Notes: generated by a model from the letters alone, not told the origin. 64,000 bases of DNA from Eunapius fragilis (GCA_963681505.1 OY811992.1:2513072-2577071), one strand, 5' to 3'. Counted from the stretch's first letter, positions 54,923-63,119 are shown. Translations and numbers: made by a program.

Positions 54923-56006
54923 GGAATAAAAGGCCTTTGCTCCAGCTCCAGCGTTCTAGCTGAAAAACGCTCCAAAACACCACCATTCAGTTCTACAATC
55001 CATTTTCGTGCCCGTCCTACTCCTTCCGACGCTTGTACGACTCCTTTCTGTGTGGAAAACGCCCTTCGCCATTGAAAGCATGCACGCGACGATTCGGTTA
55101 AGAAATGAGAACGAAATGACTTTAATAAATAGAAAGAGCAATGTTTCAGCTTCACATAGTATCAATTTGCAAATTTTTACATCACGAAAAAGTACCTTAG
55201 CATTATACACAAGAACGCCTACAGGTAGGCTGTTTTTCGCCTATGCGTAGGCGCGTGTTCGATCTATCATTAATCTGCAGAATAGCAGCCATGATTCTTT
55301 TAAATAAAGTATGCATATATCTATTACTTGGTACTCTGAATTATGAAGTTAAGAGTAATACCATTTCGTGCAATTTTCAAAACATATTTCAATTGGCTAG
55401 CCACAAATCCTGCCAGGCCAGTGCAGGCATAACCGAAGTGCTACAATACAATATCTGTGTTTGTATACTTTGAGCGGATGGATATTCCTTTCTCCCTCAC
55501 AAATATATATTTTTATGACTTACCCATAACCTCCATTAGATCTGATTGCCACTCATAATTCCATATTGTATTCATGTAGATTTTCTTTTACCCTACAGAA
55601 ACATATGCGTTCTCATAAGAAGCCATCTAAATTATCCATACTTTTTGGAAAAGCTGAAAGGAAAGTGCTCATCATTTTTCTGTACTATATACTTGTGGGA
55701 ACTATAGTACTTGTGGCAGTTGTAATAGATTCCAATGATCACCATGTTTATAGACAGAAGCTGCTAACCTATTTTGCCTGTGAAAGTACAACACCAGGGA
55801 ACTGTAACAATGCTAAAAGTGATGCTTTAAGATATCTCAACCCTGAAATAAACGATATCGCCTATATACTTCTCGCCCTTTTCCCACTTGTAAACTTGGT
55901 GTATGCATTTAATTATGAAGAGCTCAAGCAAATCTGCTGCGCGCGGTTTCACGTGAAGAAAACTCATTCATCTGGTGCTACTAGTAGTTTGGAAGGCCGA
56001 ATATGA
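37196..56006 (+). CDS. Frizzled-like seven-pass receptor
   Basis: Seven exons join in frame with GT-AG borders: 37196-37543, 43117-43513, 43572-43794, 43868-43923, 44078-44182, 44233-44576, 55599-56006 (626 aa). Exon 1 carries a hydrophobic segment (YLAIELVVLFLLATAVWGLF) far from the ATG, as anchor or long signal. Exon 2 is a Frizzled-type cysteine-rich domain (CRDAALPILCLYLFPLC, then EECTSISTDTC). Seven membrane spans follow: AFIQMAVIVGF, ILVFYQTVITT, MLFYCLMQLSI, IIGFIAMVIPIV, FYALVLPSSIF, VLIIFLYYILVG and IAYILLALFPLV. The short tail (NYEELKQICC) lacks the KTxxxW Dishevelled motif. A Wnt-receptor or Frizzled/Smoothened-like role is inferred. The second ATG at 37301 is an alternative start. 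Intron 1 holds nested hATs; intron 6 (11 kb) holds a Ty3. Confidence 0.75.
37936..41411 (+). mobile_element. Inner hAT transposon (ZMYM1-like)
   Basis: It starts CAGCGCCGGGTTAACC and ends, inverted, CAGTGCCGGTTTAACC. It is flanked by the perfect 8-bp repeat CATGTAAT (37928-37935 and 41412-41419). It carries a broken hAT transposase and a short internal duplication: 41166-41230 repeats 40787-40845 (AAAGATGCAT, AAATGCTGTCCACT). It is younger than the element that hosts it. Confidence 0.85.
38219..41081 (+). pseudogene. hAT transposase, ZMYM1-like, inactivated
   Basis: The start MSSIKKHLSGCEKRRRKK (38219) resembles the N-terminus of ZMYM1-like hAT proteins, then the frame shifts (SQHPKISSFFSAS). 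After further breaks the frame opens at 39339, meets a TAA stop at 39528-39530 after ERGNPS, and continues in the same frame to 41081 (506 residues from 39561). That part shows a DUF4371-type core (SVDSTPDISHTDQL, CRGQSYDNAIANMSGK, CMAHSLNL, LCETRWSS) and the C-terminal dimerisation domain (TLPVSNCTGERSFSHLKRI). It would cut and paste hAT DNA. With one stop and frameshifts upstream it is dead. Confidence 0.85.
42568..42805. repeat. Interspersed repeat copy
   Basis: 42568-42730 resembles 14345-14520, and 42755-42805 (GTTTTCGCTGCCTCGACCCC) resembles the right end of the foldback at 15036-16256. The order suggests a decayed composite. A run of about 19 G follows at 42851-42869. Confidence 0.5.
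44686..44872 (-). repeat. 3' LTR, Ty3 element 2
   Basis: In element orientation it runs TGTAATAGTC to TTTGTTACA. It is identical to 49601-49787. A purine tract (GGAAGAGGGAGTGG, 44873-44886 on the minus strand) lies just inside it. Confidence 0.95.
44893..48771 (-). CDS. Pol polyprotein, Ty3 element 2
   Basis: The frame is open from 48771 and needs a -1 shift from gag. The first possible internal start is a TTG at 48678, so ribosomal frameshifting in the overlap is likely. Domains in order: protease (VDTGASVSLL, ILGLDFLE), reverse transcriptase (VRKRDGSTRFC, then YIDD), RNase H (DTDASDTGIG, TDHGSLVW, NADALSR), integrase HHCC finger (GHVGESKM, WCKKCRTC) and DDE core ([28 protein letters not shown]), then an acidic proline-rich tail ending PDRY. 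Key residues are all present, so it is probably active. I saw no canonical slippery heptamer in the correct phase. Confidence 0.92.
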   Translation of the reverse strand, partial: ATRTAGKLPPLRAKGQAREGAKWAPELTVPALSIASEISYRLKGYIASIPVQFVVDTGASVSLLSTDVWHRVSANKHMELKEWGGCNRLVGVNGSPLHVQGIVLVHLSLSKNVVFENKFLVVEGMTVEAILGLDFLETFKCMIDSGERKISFPKEKLVLPLLDVNQKVSKTVGLVLQRKLTIPAESEAEVMVEISSGGGGDTPVVGTWLVERGQTGRCDVLVARAVVCPTGSTVPLRVFNPHKEAVRLGKGLKIAQMEPLDKDPPITSDAHLLTISAVTEVSPSEHKVLWDIVSNSTHLSNSEKELLFVLLMEYADVFSFHSDLGRTDLTKHHIDTGDSQPIHQLPRRVSPARRQEVRQLLNEMLKNDIIQPSNSPWSSPIILVRKRDGSTRFCIDYRKVNSVTRKDAYPLPRVDDILDTLGGSKWFSTLDLKSGYWQVEVDSSSREKTAFTTSEGLYEFKVMPFGLCNAPATFQRLMNRVLCDVNWVECLVYIDDTVVIGRTFEQHLSNLGTVLSRLRQAGLKLQPAKCKLCQKEVRFLGHVISENGIATDPEKTAVIATWPVPESKKNIQQFLGLANYYRRFIKDFGTTAKPLQRLLEKNIAFEWTQQCQAAFDHLRKCLMTTPILAFPDHSRHFVLDTDASDTGIGAILSQVQDDGGEVVIAYASRSLSRQEQRYCVTRRELLAVVEFIHHFRHYLLGVHFTLRTDHGSLVWIQNFKEPEGQLARWLERLQEYTFTVVHRPGNQHKNADALSRVPCNQCGRVTHVYSPAHLAAQIGIVSQGHSAADVHDQQLNDPSIGPVLKAKESGATPNLDEVKTWSRESRQLVQMWSSLKVDNSVLWRLCIDGRSQHLQLVLPSVLRESVLQDLHSGSMGGHVGESKMIHLVRERYYWPGWKESVKEWCKKCRTCSTRKMAPPSKRAPLQTLQAGYPLQIVAVDILGPLPVTAQGNKYVLVACDCFTRWVEVYAIQNQEAVTVAKTLVDEMFCRFSPPEQLHSDQGRQFEADLLKEVCTLLQIHKTRTTAYHPHCNGLVERFNRTLLDMLSTVVKDHKMDWDQCIRRVCLAYNSSVHASTGYSPFYLMYGRQVNLPVDLMYGSTPHEACTLGDYAYTLRNNLIEAYVLARKKGITEHNRQKALYDVKVHGAPYQVGDWVWLHSPAVPRGQCRKLHHPWTGPFKVVECIGECDYKIKSKNGKMIRVVHFDRLKPFVPGTRTETFQGPPPENPDEDEAPLEFAPVGSNIEVLDGIEEQEPQELVPHEEPAEVEAAHADQPAEVQHRYPQRIRRPPDRY
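48690..49583 (-). CDS. Gag, Ty3 element 2
   Basis: 297 residues from MANKPFLLPETFSG, whose ATG directly follows the primer site. The capsid-like region (DEWINHFESCADVNNW, then KWVRVRLVGKAQTAF) is followed by a basic stretch and one CCHC zinc knuckle (CWNCGGKGHVAREC) near residue 265. It forms the particle that packages element RNA. The frame ends TAA at 48690-48692 and overlaps the pol frame by about 80 bases. Pol is in the -1 frame. Confidence 0.9.
   Translation of the reverse strand: MANKPFLLPETFSGESGTKWDEWINHFESCADVNNWTKDEDRLKWVRVRLVGKAQTAFRRLGEDERTDYSKCICALKRRFDPDSKRTLKMVELQHRKKEKGEDWASFGDALRLLADSAYPELEEKARECLALNQFLSQLDNPQVAFGVKQKRPQTVDEAALAATKLESYLHPCKPMTVGFLPMSQNTAPATTDEDDGTASSIASVQTKTDPGRDAIKELVERLDRLEGLVTSKAGGKKSEPKKWNARKRDSIVCWNCGGKGHVARECATSKQPEQQENFLPSVQRAKHERGPSGPLN
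49584..49599 (-). promoter_or_regulatory. Primer binding site, tRNA-Ser type
   Basis: TGGCGTAGTCGGCAGG on the minus strand matches the complement of the 3' end of animal tRNA-Ser (CCTGCCGACTACG plus CCA) as I remember it. The gag ATG at 49583 follows immediately. The three Ty3 elements in this window thus appear to use three different primers. Confidence 0.8.
49601..49787 (-). repeat. 5' LTR, Ty3 element 2
   Basis: 187 bases, identical to the 3' LTR. Its inner end is followed by the primer binding site and its outer end by the CTACG duplication. Confidence 0.95.
49801..51594. other. Intron 6 stretch, mostly unrecognised
   Basis: No exon of the Frizzled-like gene is seen. 51165-51250 holds a C-rich run followed by CGCTTTTCGTATCG and GTCTGACC, related to the interior of the hAT-type element at 52574-52819. 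The rest shows no structure that I can support. Confidence 0.4.
51595..51886 (+). pseudogene. HIRAN-like domain fragment, frameshifted
   Basis: Frame one reads SAIWAPTIGEYQEVCREPEN and LHDRRAVC. After a frameshift near 51675 the next frame reads GVIVGHVLRVLT, KFIDHGGARGRPQPGKGLEV and PCSYILAGKKKLL. The pattern W.P..GE...REP.N.HD..AV..../G.IVGHV/GLEVPC.Y is one I know from repeated HIRAN-like proteins of invertebrates, often in multicopy families. A mobile or multicopy origin is inferred. It is not a working gene. Confidence 0.45.
52574..52819. mobile_element. hAT-type MITE with poly-C runs
   Basis: The ends are CAGTGGCGGATCCAGG and, inverted, CAGTGGCGTATCCAGG, typical hAT terminal sequences. 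Flanks do not show a matching 8-bp repeat, so the insertion is old or rearranged. It contains a strong hairpin (52603-52654) and two C runs (about 52674-52697 and 52729-52746), each followed by CGCTTTTCGTAT. Another left end, CAGAGGCGTATTTAGG, lies at about 52464. Confidence 0.7.
52603..52654. repeat. 24-base-arm hairpin
   Basis: The arms CATTAAAACCGGGCAATTAC.. and their inverse differ at one base, with a 4-base loop (ACGG). It may be a nested foldback or the subterminal structure of the MITE. Confidence 0.8.
54233..54481 (-). pseudogene. piggyBac-type transposase fragment
   Basis: An 82-residue minus-strand frame shows WSGSDHTVVAYSAFASF, then HHGLRFIGLVKTAHKRF and KAWLQKYPY. It matches the catalytic-core segment of piggyBac (DDE_Tnp_1_7) transposases, normally VVADSxFxSF...FIG.VKTA.K.FP. 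The catalytic Asp of the DSxF box is replaced by Tyr here and the flanks are not open, so it is a relic. It lies in intron 6 of the Frizzled-like gene. Confidence 0.6.
54888..54920. repeat. Poly-G run
   Basis: More than 30 consecutive G. Glycine- or proline-rich frames crossing it are artefacts. Confidence 0.95.
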
Positions 56007-56116
56007 ACAACAACTGGCTATTCCATATCCTGAAGAGAAACTGAAGTTTTAATTTAATTATTATAATTTTAATTTTATTTCACTGCAATCCCTGTAATGA
56101 TTCGTTATCAATTTAT

Positions 56117-56122
56117 AATAAA
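56117..56122 (+). terminator. Likely polyadenylation signal, Frizzled-like gene
   Basis: AATAAA lies 111 bases after the stop codon of the Frizzled-like gene and is the first such hexamer downstream. Confidence 0.55.
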
Positions 56123-56216
56123 AAGAAACGTACAATTTACGTATAACTAAAAGGGCTAGCTAATTAATATAATTGACCAATGGTATTAATGATGATTGTG
56201 AAAAAAAAAGAGAGGC

Positions 56217-56519
56217 TTGGGTTCCTTCACATGCGCAATTATAGCTCTTCCTACCATCAGAATTGTTAGACTGAGTTATGCTACAGCAGCAAGTGAGGTT
56301 GATGCTAGAGCTGTTGGAGATATCACTTCGTCACTTCTAATCAATCTGCATATGATATATAGTATTGAAAAAAAAAAACATTTTTTGATATTTACTTATT
56401 CCCAGCATGCTTATATCGCTGTGCTAGTCATTAGTGTAACAGAACAAGCTTTCGAGTCTGTCTATTGGTGCAATATTAGGAGTGCACTTGAGAACCTGCT
56501 TCGACAGAATCTGAAATAG
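56217..56519 (+). CDS. Unrecognised ORF downstream of the Frizzled-like gene
   Basis: The frame holds two codon-like blocks: ALPTIRIVRLSYATAASEVD with DITSSLLINL, and HAYIAVLVISVTEQAFESVY with SALENLLRQNLK, stop. Between them is an AT-rich stretch ending in a good acceptor (TTTACTTATTCCCAG before CATGCTT), so this may be two exons rather than one frame. No family is recognised and no start is convincing. Confidence 0.25.
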   Translation: MGSFTCAIIALPTIRIVRLSYATAASEVDARAVGDITSSLLINLHMIYSIEKKKHFLIFTYSQHAYIAVLVISVTEQAFESVYWCNIRSALENLLRQNLK

Positions 56520-59127
56520 AAACGAAAGAACGTGCCATTAAGCCTGAGCATGAGGGAGATAAAACTCATTCACATGATGTGCACTGATGTACACATTTCG
56601 TACTCGTTGAGGGCATGAATCGGATCGATCTTATAACGCTATAGGCAGACTAGGCCGGCAGCTGCCTAGAGACAACACCTACACATGTACCAGAGGTACA
56701 ATTGAACATGAAATTGCAATGCCACGTTTTTAATATATTCGTCCGCTAATTATAATCACTTCTCATGCATACATGCGAGTGCTACATTTAGGTACTTTTT
56801 TTTACTAATCACTTGGAAAAGGGGGGTGGGGTGGGGTGGGGGGGGGGGGGGGGCTGGGGAGAATGTGGAGAATAACACATTGCATGTGTTTGGTGTCAAT
56901 AAGCGTTCCAGCCATTGCATATTATGGTACATGCATGCGCGGTCATGCAAACATTGTGACGATATGCATGCATTCATGCTTGCCAGTAGATTTACCATGC
57001 TAGGCCTCTGTAACGTTTTTTCCGCTTATAGGTATCCCAAAAAACAAAAGAATCAAGTAGTATTATCCAAGTAAGTTTAGGCAGATAAAACGAACACAGT
57101 AATGCTTAATTTGCCCGCTCACTTTCAAAGGAACAGATTAATTTGATTGGAGCATTGATATTAGAATAATGGATTGGAAACATCACACGTGACCATTTAC
57201 AGAAGTAATATACGTACAATCCGTGTTTCGACTATTTGGGGCGTGACCGTAGAGAAGTTAACAAGTTTGACACTTATTCGTACATTTGGTCGTGTTTAAC
57301 CGGTGAGAAACGTAGGTTACGATGGGTTTAACCATTTTAAACATTAACCAATTTTTAAAAAATTTGTTAGCCTGCTATCGACTGCAAAAGCTTTGTGGGA
57401 CTCTGTGCTTAGTACCGTAGGCTACCGTAGAGCCTTCTATACGTTTTTTGGTAGCCCGTGCGACAATACATTTAATTTTGTATCATAAATATATAGGTAG
57501 CGTGAAACACAGGGCGTGTACTGTGTATAAATAGCCGAACTTGATTCATGGGACTGGATCACATCTTCTAGTAGGTGTTTATAAGATCTGCACATCGCAA
57601 CATAAAGAAAAATCATCGCGCTATTTGATGATGTCGAGGTCTTATATACAGTGCACTCCGATCTCGTTCTTTCAATTGTTTGATATGGTATGTGTGATAT
57701 GTATATTATTATCTTCTTACACTTCTTTTTGGTTTTGCTCTAAGCTATCATGGGAAAGAGGAAGAGGAAGTAGAGGTTCGTAATACCTGTGGCATACGAT
57801 GCTACGGTGACAGTAGGACTGGAACCAGTAGATTCGGGAGGTACAACAAGTGCAGTGGCCATTGAAGCATACGATACATTTATTGTAGCGGACTGTACGC
57901 AACAAATGAGGTCATAGTCCTGTTTCCAATCCATTACTCTAATATCTATTATTGGAGTCTTTAAAACACTAAGACAACCGACAACATGGCATAGCTTATC
58001 GTTGGAACCAATTCAGTTCCTCAGTATTAGCGTGTGGCCAGCAACCTTCATGCTATTAAGTAAAGGGAGAGACAGCGAACAATTTTTGCATTGGCACAAT
58101 TGTTTGTCAGTGGAGTTTGAATTAATCTGGTCCTTAATTAAGTTACGGTCGATGGAGGGATAATGGTCATAGAGAAGGTATCTCATGTTAAGCGGACAGA
58201 ATTGTACAGGTAGTTTTCTGATTTTTCGATATGTGTATACACACCGATTTCAATTAATGGCACATTTTCTGAATATGCAATAGTTCACACTGACTCGTAC
58301 CTGCACTATGTTTGTGCCAATTGTATGGCTGTGCTGGCATTGAATTTGTATTGATTCAAGTCTTTTATTCTCTTAGCTTACAGTGAGTCTTACCACCATG
58401 CAGTGCATGGAGTAATTACTATACTGCACACAGGGGAAAAAACGCGTCAAATCAATTTTTGTTTACAGATGATTGAGCACACCTGCGAAAGAGTATTGTT
58501 CAATCATGCGATGATTTTACAAGTGATTACAATCATTTATGAAATCAAAGGTCTTTGTTGCTGCATGTGCTGAGGTGGGAGGCCTCATTCATGACGTCAT
58601 TATGCTTCAAAAATCACAAGGAAGGTAGCAGCCGGTTGCATGTAGGCTTTAGAACTTTGCACTTAATTTGAATGCTTAAACCTTTTTTTTGCCGACAGAT
58701 ATCCCATTGTGGTTGATTCCAAACTGCATGGCTATCGGAGCGCTTTATTCATACTTTTGGCACATGTAGTATGGTATTTTGCAGTAGTGGCACCACACGA
58801 TAGCAATTTCTCCTCTCTGTTTGAATGAATCTATTGAGTGCAAGTCAACAGAAGCAGATTGGAGATCCGTTTAGCGTTAGGTGGTGTTAGAGCTGTCACG
58901 AGGGCTCGTTCAACCTTTGGTAGCGGTATCATTTAAGCGAGCGAATGCATAAGCAGTCTCGCACAAGAGGAACTGGCCTTACCATAGATACTTTATTGGA
59001 AGCGCATTACGTCAGCCATTGAGCCTGTACGTGACCGCGCTAATCACACCTTTCAGGTTGTTAAATCCGGGCAAAGTGTTCAAAACGTGGTCCCATTAAC
59101 GCTTGTTAGGCCTTTCTCATCCTCATT
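56520..59127. other. Intergenic, no gene recognised
   Basis: It contains a G-rich run (about 56821-56853) and no frame with recognisable motifs. A minus-strand frame near 57740-57934 (ALVVPPESTGSS) is too weak to call. Confidence 0.4.
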
Positions 59128-60114
59128 TTGAAAGGTATCGTGTGTTGGTTCTGTGAATGTGTGCACAATAATCTTTTAAGAACTGAAGAACCTACCCTTC
59201 TCATAAATGGAGGGAAAATTAACAGATTTCGTCAACCGTTTATTTTACTTCAACAGTACGTAACAACTGGGCAGTCCATAGTCATTATTATATCTAGGTG
59301 CACAGTGTTTTGGATACATAACAAACAAGCTAGCCGCTGCTAGCCACAGAAAATGTGTGGCTAGGATGTGGTAGGACGTTGCTAGACAGTAATGTGTTGT
59401 TGCTTGCTAGCAGAACCTATAAAATTTTGAGTGCACTTGTACACTACTACGGTGATGTAATCGCACTGCAAGCTGACGAAATCTATGACATAATGTTACA
59501 AGAAGCCATTTTATTTATGTCGTTATTTGGTTTAATTTGAAAATTATAAAAATACTACACTGCGGCATGGTACGGTATGTTATCTCTGGTTACAGCTAGA
59601 GTTCTTTGCATCTTCTTTCGTCTGTAGCTTAACTATCCTTGTACTGGTGGAATGGCGGTACTGCAAACAGCATAGGGCCTACCTTTATTTTATTAAGTCA
59701 TATAATAATGCAGTATGCGCTGTTAGGTCTAGCGATGTGACATGCACATCAGAAAGTTGATCGTGGCCCACCCACAGCAGTGCGATTAGCCTGCGCGCGG
59801 ACTGTCCTGTTTTTATACTAGGGTATAAATGCTACATACATACTGCAATTCTAATTAAAGCTTCCCCTAGATGCATGGACCGGAAATAAATATGGGTTTA
59901 CAATAGTATTGGGCTACATACACCCCCCACTACGTAGTAACCATTCACTCCTACCACCTTTTAGATACCACATCCTCGACATGATTTTTATATGCAACCC
60001 CTGATGTAATATAGCCACCCCCTGGCCCTAATGATGAATACAATGTCACCAAGACACTATATTTGTATGTTACCCCCCACCCCCCACAGAGGGACACTCC
60101 CTGAAGGACATGGT

Positions 60115-60116
<2 letters not shown>

Positions 60117-60162
<46 letters not shown>

Positions 60163-60164
60163 GC

Positions 60165-60208
<44 letters not shown>
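60117..60208. repeat. (AC)n microsatellite
   Basis: An AC tract with CACG interruptions, in the duplicated segment, equivalent to 30966-31056. Confidence 0.95.
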
Positions 60209-60210
<2 letters not shown>

Positions 60211-60535
60211 AACCACACACATTTGCACACATACCCTCTGGGACAAAGATACTCTCTCTGACATGGCACTCCATATGCACCTGTACCCCCCACCCCCCCT
60301 CCCCCAGCTCTGGAATGACAGCCTCCCCTGCAGGGACACAACGATTTAAACCTAACCATTTAAATGGTTATGGCCTATATGACGAAACACTCATTAATTC
60401 AGGATACGTGAAAGTAGTGCATACACTTTGTGCAATGATTGGGGCTGCCTTGTCATGTTATGTTTGTGCAATGGCTCACTGTGGCAGTTAAGGCTAATTT
60501 GCACCATTATGTATGTTCCACACCTGTACATCCAG

Positions 60536-60724
60536 ATGCCTGGAGGTCGCTACTTTCAAGGTCCATCGCTACAACTGATTGTTGCGGCAGCAGTGGGAGT
60601 GGCTAGCGGCATCTACATATTTCAGCCCTACTTTAGATCAGTAGGTTCTGACCATCATCACAAGGAGGGCACACCCACTGGCCATGGGGTACAGCTTAGT
60701 GACACTGCCAGCAAGAACAACTGA
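60536..60724 (+). CDS. PIGBOS1-like small membrane protein, copy 2
   Basis: A 62-residue frame begins MPGGRYFQGPSLQLIVAA, has one membrane segment ending GVASGIYIFQPYF, and a His-rich polar stretch (SDHHHKEG) before the tail DTASKNN. Size, single span and YIFQP motif recall PIGBOS1 of the mitochondrial outer membrane; the name is a motif-based guess. It keeps the frame despite differences from copy 1 (Gly/Val in the span, Arg/His, a 2-residue indel), which suggests that both copies are under selection. It is convergent with the acyl-CoA oxidase gene ending at 61162. Confidence 0.55.
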   Translation: MPGGRYFQGPSLQLIVAAAVGVASGIYIFQPYFRSVGSDHHHKEGTPTGHGVQLSDTASKNN

Positions 60725-61161
60725 CTTTCCTCGTGTGCATGTTTTTATGTGTTCTCTCTGTGTGACCAGGTTACTGTTGCCATTGTAAGCTTGTGAGTTA
60801 CAATGCATACCTCTATAGGGAAGGGGCTCTAAAGTGGGAGGTATGGGAGGTTACAATGGTACTACAGAAATGGTACGTGCTGTGGCATTACAATGTATGG
60901 GAGGGGATCCAGCATGTGTGGAGGCATCCTGATGCATACCTGGGCCAGCCACAGGTTACGGGTTTTTTAATCGCCGCATGCTTAAACATTTCATATCACA
61001 GGGATCATCTCTAATGTTGCTCAGTATACTAGGTGCATGTATGCAGTGTGTACTTCAGGGATGAGGGAGGGAGGGAGGAGGTTATACTGTGTGTTGAGAA
61101 TCCAATGGCTGTTCACAATATACACTGCAGAACAAATAACTCTTGGGGCTGACATAGATGA

Positions 61162-61673
61162 TCATAACTTGGATTTCGTGCTTTCCATAAGTGGTTTCAA
61201 ATATTTCCTGTAGATGTCATGTACCTGAAAGAACACATCAATTTGAACGCTCAGTGCACCACAGGGAAAAATTACGCATATGGCGTTGTGATCAATATAA
61301 AGGGTGTCCCGCAATCAGGGGAAATTAACCATGAGAAGTTAATTAAAATTGTTATTTCTTAGCAAGAAAGAAAACTCCAAGGTGAAGAAATTGGAAATGC
61401 AAGATTTCATAACTTGAAATGGGTGGTAGCCTAATCTTGATAGAGTGGTCTGAGTTTAATAAATTATAATTATTTACCATACACTTTAGAAGCAGGATGG
61501 GTAAAGTAATTCTTTTGTATCAACGTTCCATCCTCAATTACACGTTACTCCAATTACATGCATGTAACCACAAAGTGTTTGAACTATTTGTCTTAACAGT
61601 CTCCTTAGATTGTGTGACTGTGTCACAACCATAACTTAAATGTAGGATTGCTAGATTGATCAAATGTGGAATG

Positions 61674-61704
<31 letters not shown>

Positions 61705-62980
61705 TCTCTTTGTTACGAGGTGCTTTCAACGCCCACTCAAACAGGTGCTTGTAAACATCACCCATCATATCGACCCAGCGCAGAATTGAGGACAGCGTCA
61801 GGTATGTCAAAGGCATCGACCAATGGGACCGCTTCTCTTCTGCATGAGGTTTAATGGTACAATGTACTTTTATAGTGTAACAACAATTCAAGTATTGCAG
61901 GGCAAATTTAAGCTTAGGCATACCAGCTACTTGCCAGGATTGCATAAAATGCCGAGTTCTTACCCCCATCCCCAGGCTTATAAGCTGCGGCACACAAGGG
62001 TATGTACGTACCTTAGATCCAGGAGCAGTGCATACAGGTGTTCCTGTGCCATCCTAAGCTGGTCGGGCGACATGTAGTTGTCCTGGTAACAAAACAGCTG
62101 TGATCTCACATTGCAGAGTACATAAAAGAAGCACAAATATTAAAAGTACATGCACATGCATACACACACACACATATACACGCACACACACATGTGCACA
62201 TACACATACACACACTCACATATACACACACTCACAACAGCAAAGTCGCCTGGAGAGTTAACGATTCCTGACATGACAAACATGGCACACAGGTTCTTCA
62301 AGGCATGCCTAGTTGGGGGTGACAGCTCAGAGGAGTCGAGTGTATCCTGATAGGCCTTGAGGATGACATAATGGCAGTGTGCCTAATGGAGGGCGGGAGG
62401 AAGAGAGAAGGAAGGGTGGGTGGGAAGGTAAGAAAGTCAAATATTGCACGTTGGGAATGAGCTAATACAAGGAGATGGATCATTGCAGAAGTACAAATAT
62501 CTTATTGTATGCAACCCTCGCATTGGTACGGATATTTGCAACAACCCACCCAGCCTACCATACATGTAGTAAGCTCCACCAGGCCATCATAAGCAGGTAC
62601 TAATGCTCCATGTAGAATGGAGCCTGTACTATAAAAGTCGGGTACATTTTGCTCACTAGCACAATCCCCCCCACCCTACCCCTACCCCTACCAACACACA
62701 CACAACCTTAGCAGCCACTGTCCAGTCCACAGTGGACACATTCCATGCCTCCACTGGCTCCAGTCCCCTGGCCAGGGCCCTGTTGTAGCATGAGGCCGCA
62801 AGAGCGACCATCCTCCTGGCCCTCTGTCTGTAGGCCTCCAGCTGGGTGTGAGGGTTACTGAACTGTGACGGACTCCTAACTCCACAGTGCTTGTGGTGTG
62901 TGTAGTCAGCTCCTAAGTAGGCCACATTGGCAGGAAGGCTGGCAGAAGGCTGCTTCTGAAGGTATATCTTATTCAGGTAC
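61162..62980 (-). CDS. ACOX: Peroxisomal acyl-CoA oxidase, 3' part
   Basis: Five minus-strand exons, in gene order: 62707-62980 (SLPANVAYLG, EAYRQRARRMVALAA, AWNVSTVDWTVAAK), 62236-62382 (AHCHYVILKAYQ, SGIVNSPGDFAV), 62012-62082 (MSPDQLRMAQEHLYALL), 61703-61839 (VPLVDAFDIPDAVL, SALGRYDG, DVYKHLFEWALKAP) and 61162-61224 (VHDIYRKYLKPLMES, stop). These are the C-terminal blocks of ACOX1-type oxidases; the protein ends in SKL, the peroxisomal targeting signal. The enzyme makes trans-2-enoyl-CoA and H2O2 from acyl-CoA in peroxisomes. Upstream exons lie beyond the window. Phases agree between exons, but the exon at 61703-61839 has one extra G in a GGG run (near 61757), shifting the frame between GRYDG and DVYKH. 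Confidence 0.85.
61673..61701. repeat. (AC)n tract at a splice donor
   Basis: A short AC tract directly follows the acyl-CoA oxidase exon ending at 61703. On the gene strand the donor GTGTGTG is the start of the repeat itself. Confidence 0.85.
62150..62235. repeat. AC-rich simple repeat in an ACOX intron
   Basis: Imperfect CA/TA/CACG repeats fill most of the intron between the exons at 62012-62082 and 62236-62382. Confidence 0.85.
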
Positions 62981-63029
62981 CTGGACGCAGAGAGTAGGGG
63001 GGGAAAGAATTCAGATTTTGTTGCACCTG

Positions 63030-63033
63030 CACA

Positions 63034-63077
<44 letters not shown>

Positions 63078-63119
63078 TATGCACATGCACACACACACAC
63101 ACACAAACACACGCACACA
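63030..63119. repeat. (AC)n microsatellite
   Basis: An AC tract with GCATATGCACATGC interruption, upstream of the first visible acyl-CoA oxidase exon. Confidence 0.95.

Larger units (their letters stand above)
59128..60800 (+). repeat. Duplicated segment, copy 2 (uninterrupted)
   Basis: It matches 26975-27384 plus 30375-31548 in order. At 59561-59566 it reads TGCGGC once, where copy 1 carries the 2990-base insert. It ends just after the PIGBOS1-like frame. Many substitutions and small indels separate the copies, so the duplication is not very recent. Confidence 0.85.

Noticed and set aside
60793..61014. 73-residue Trp-rich plus-strand ORF
   Set aside because: No homologous frame in the other duplicated copy and no recognisable domain.
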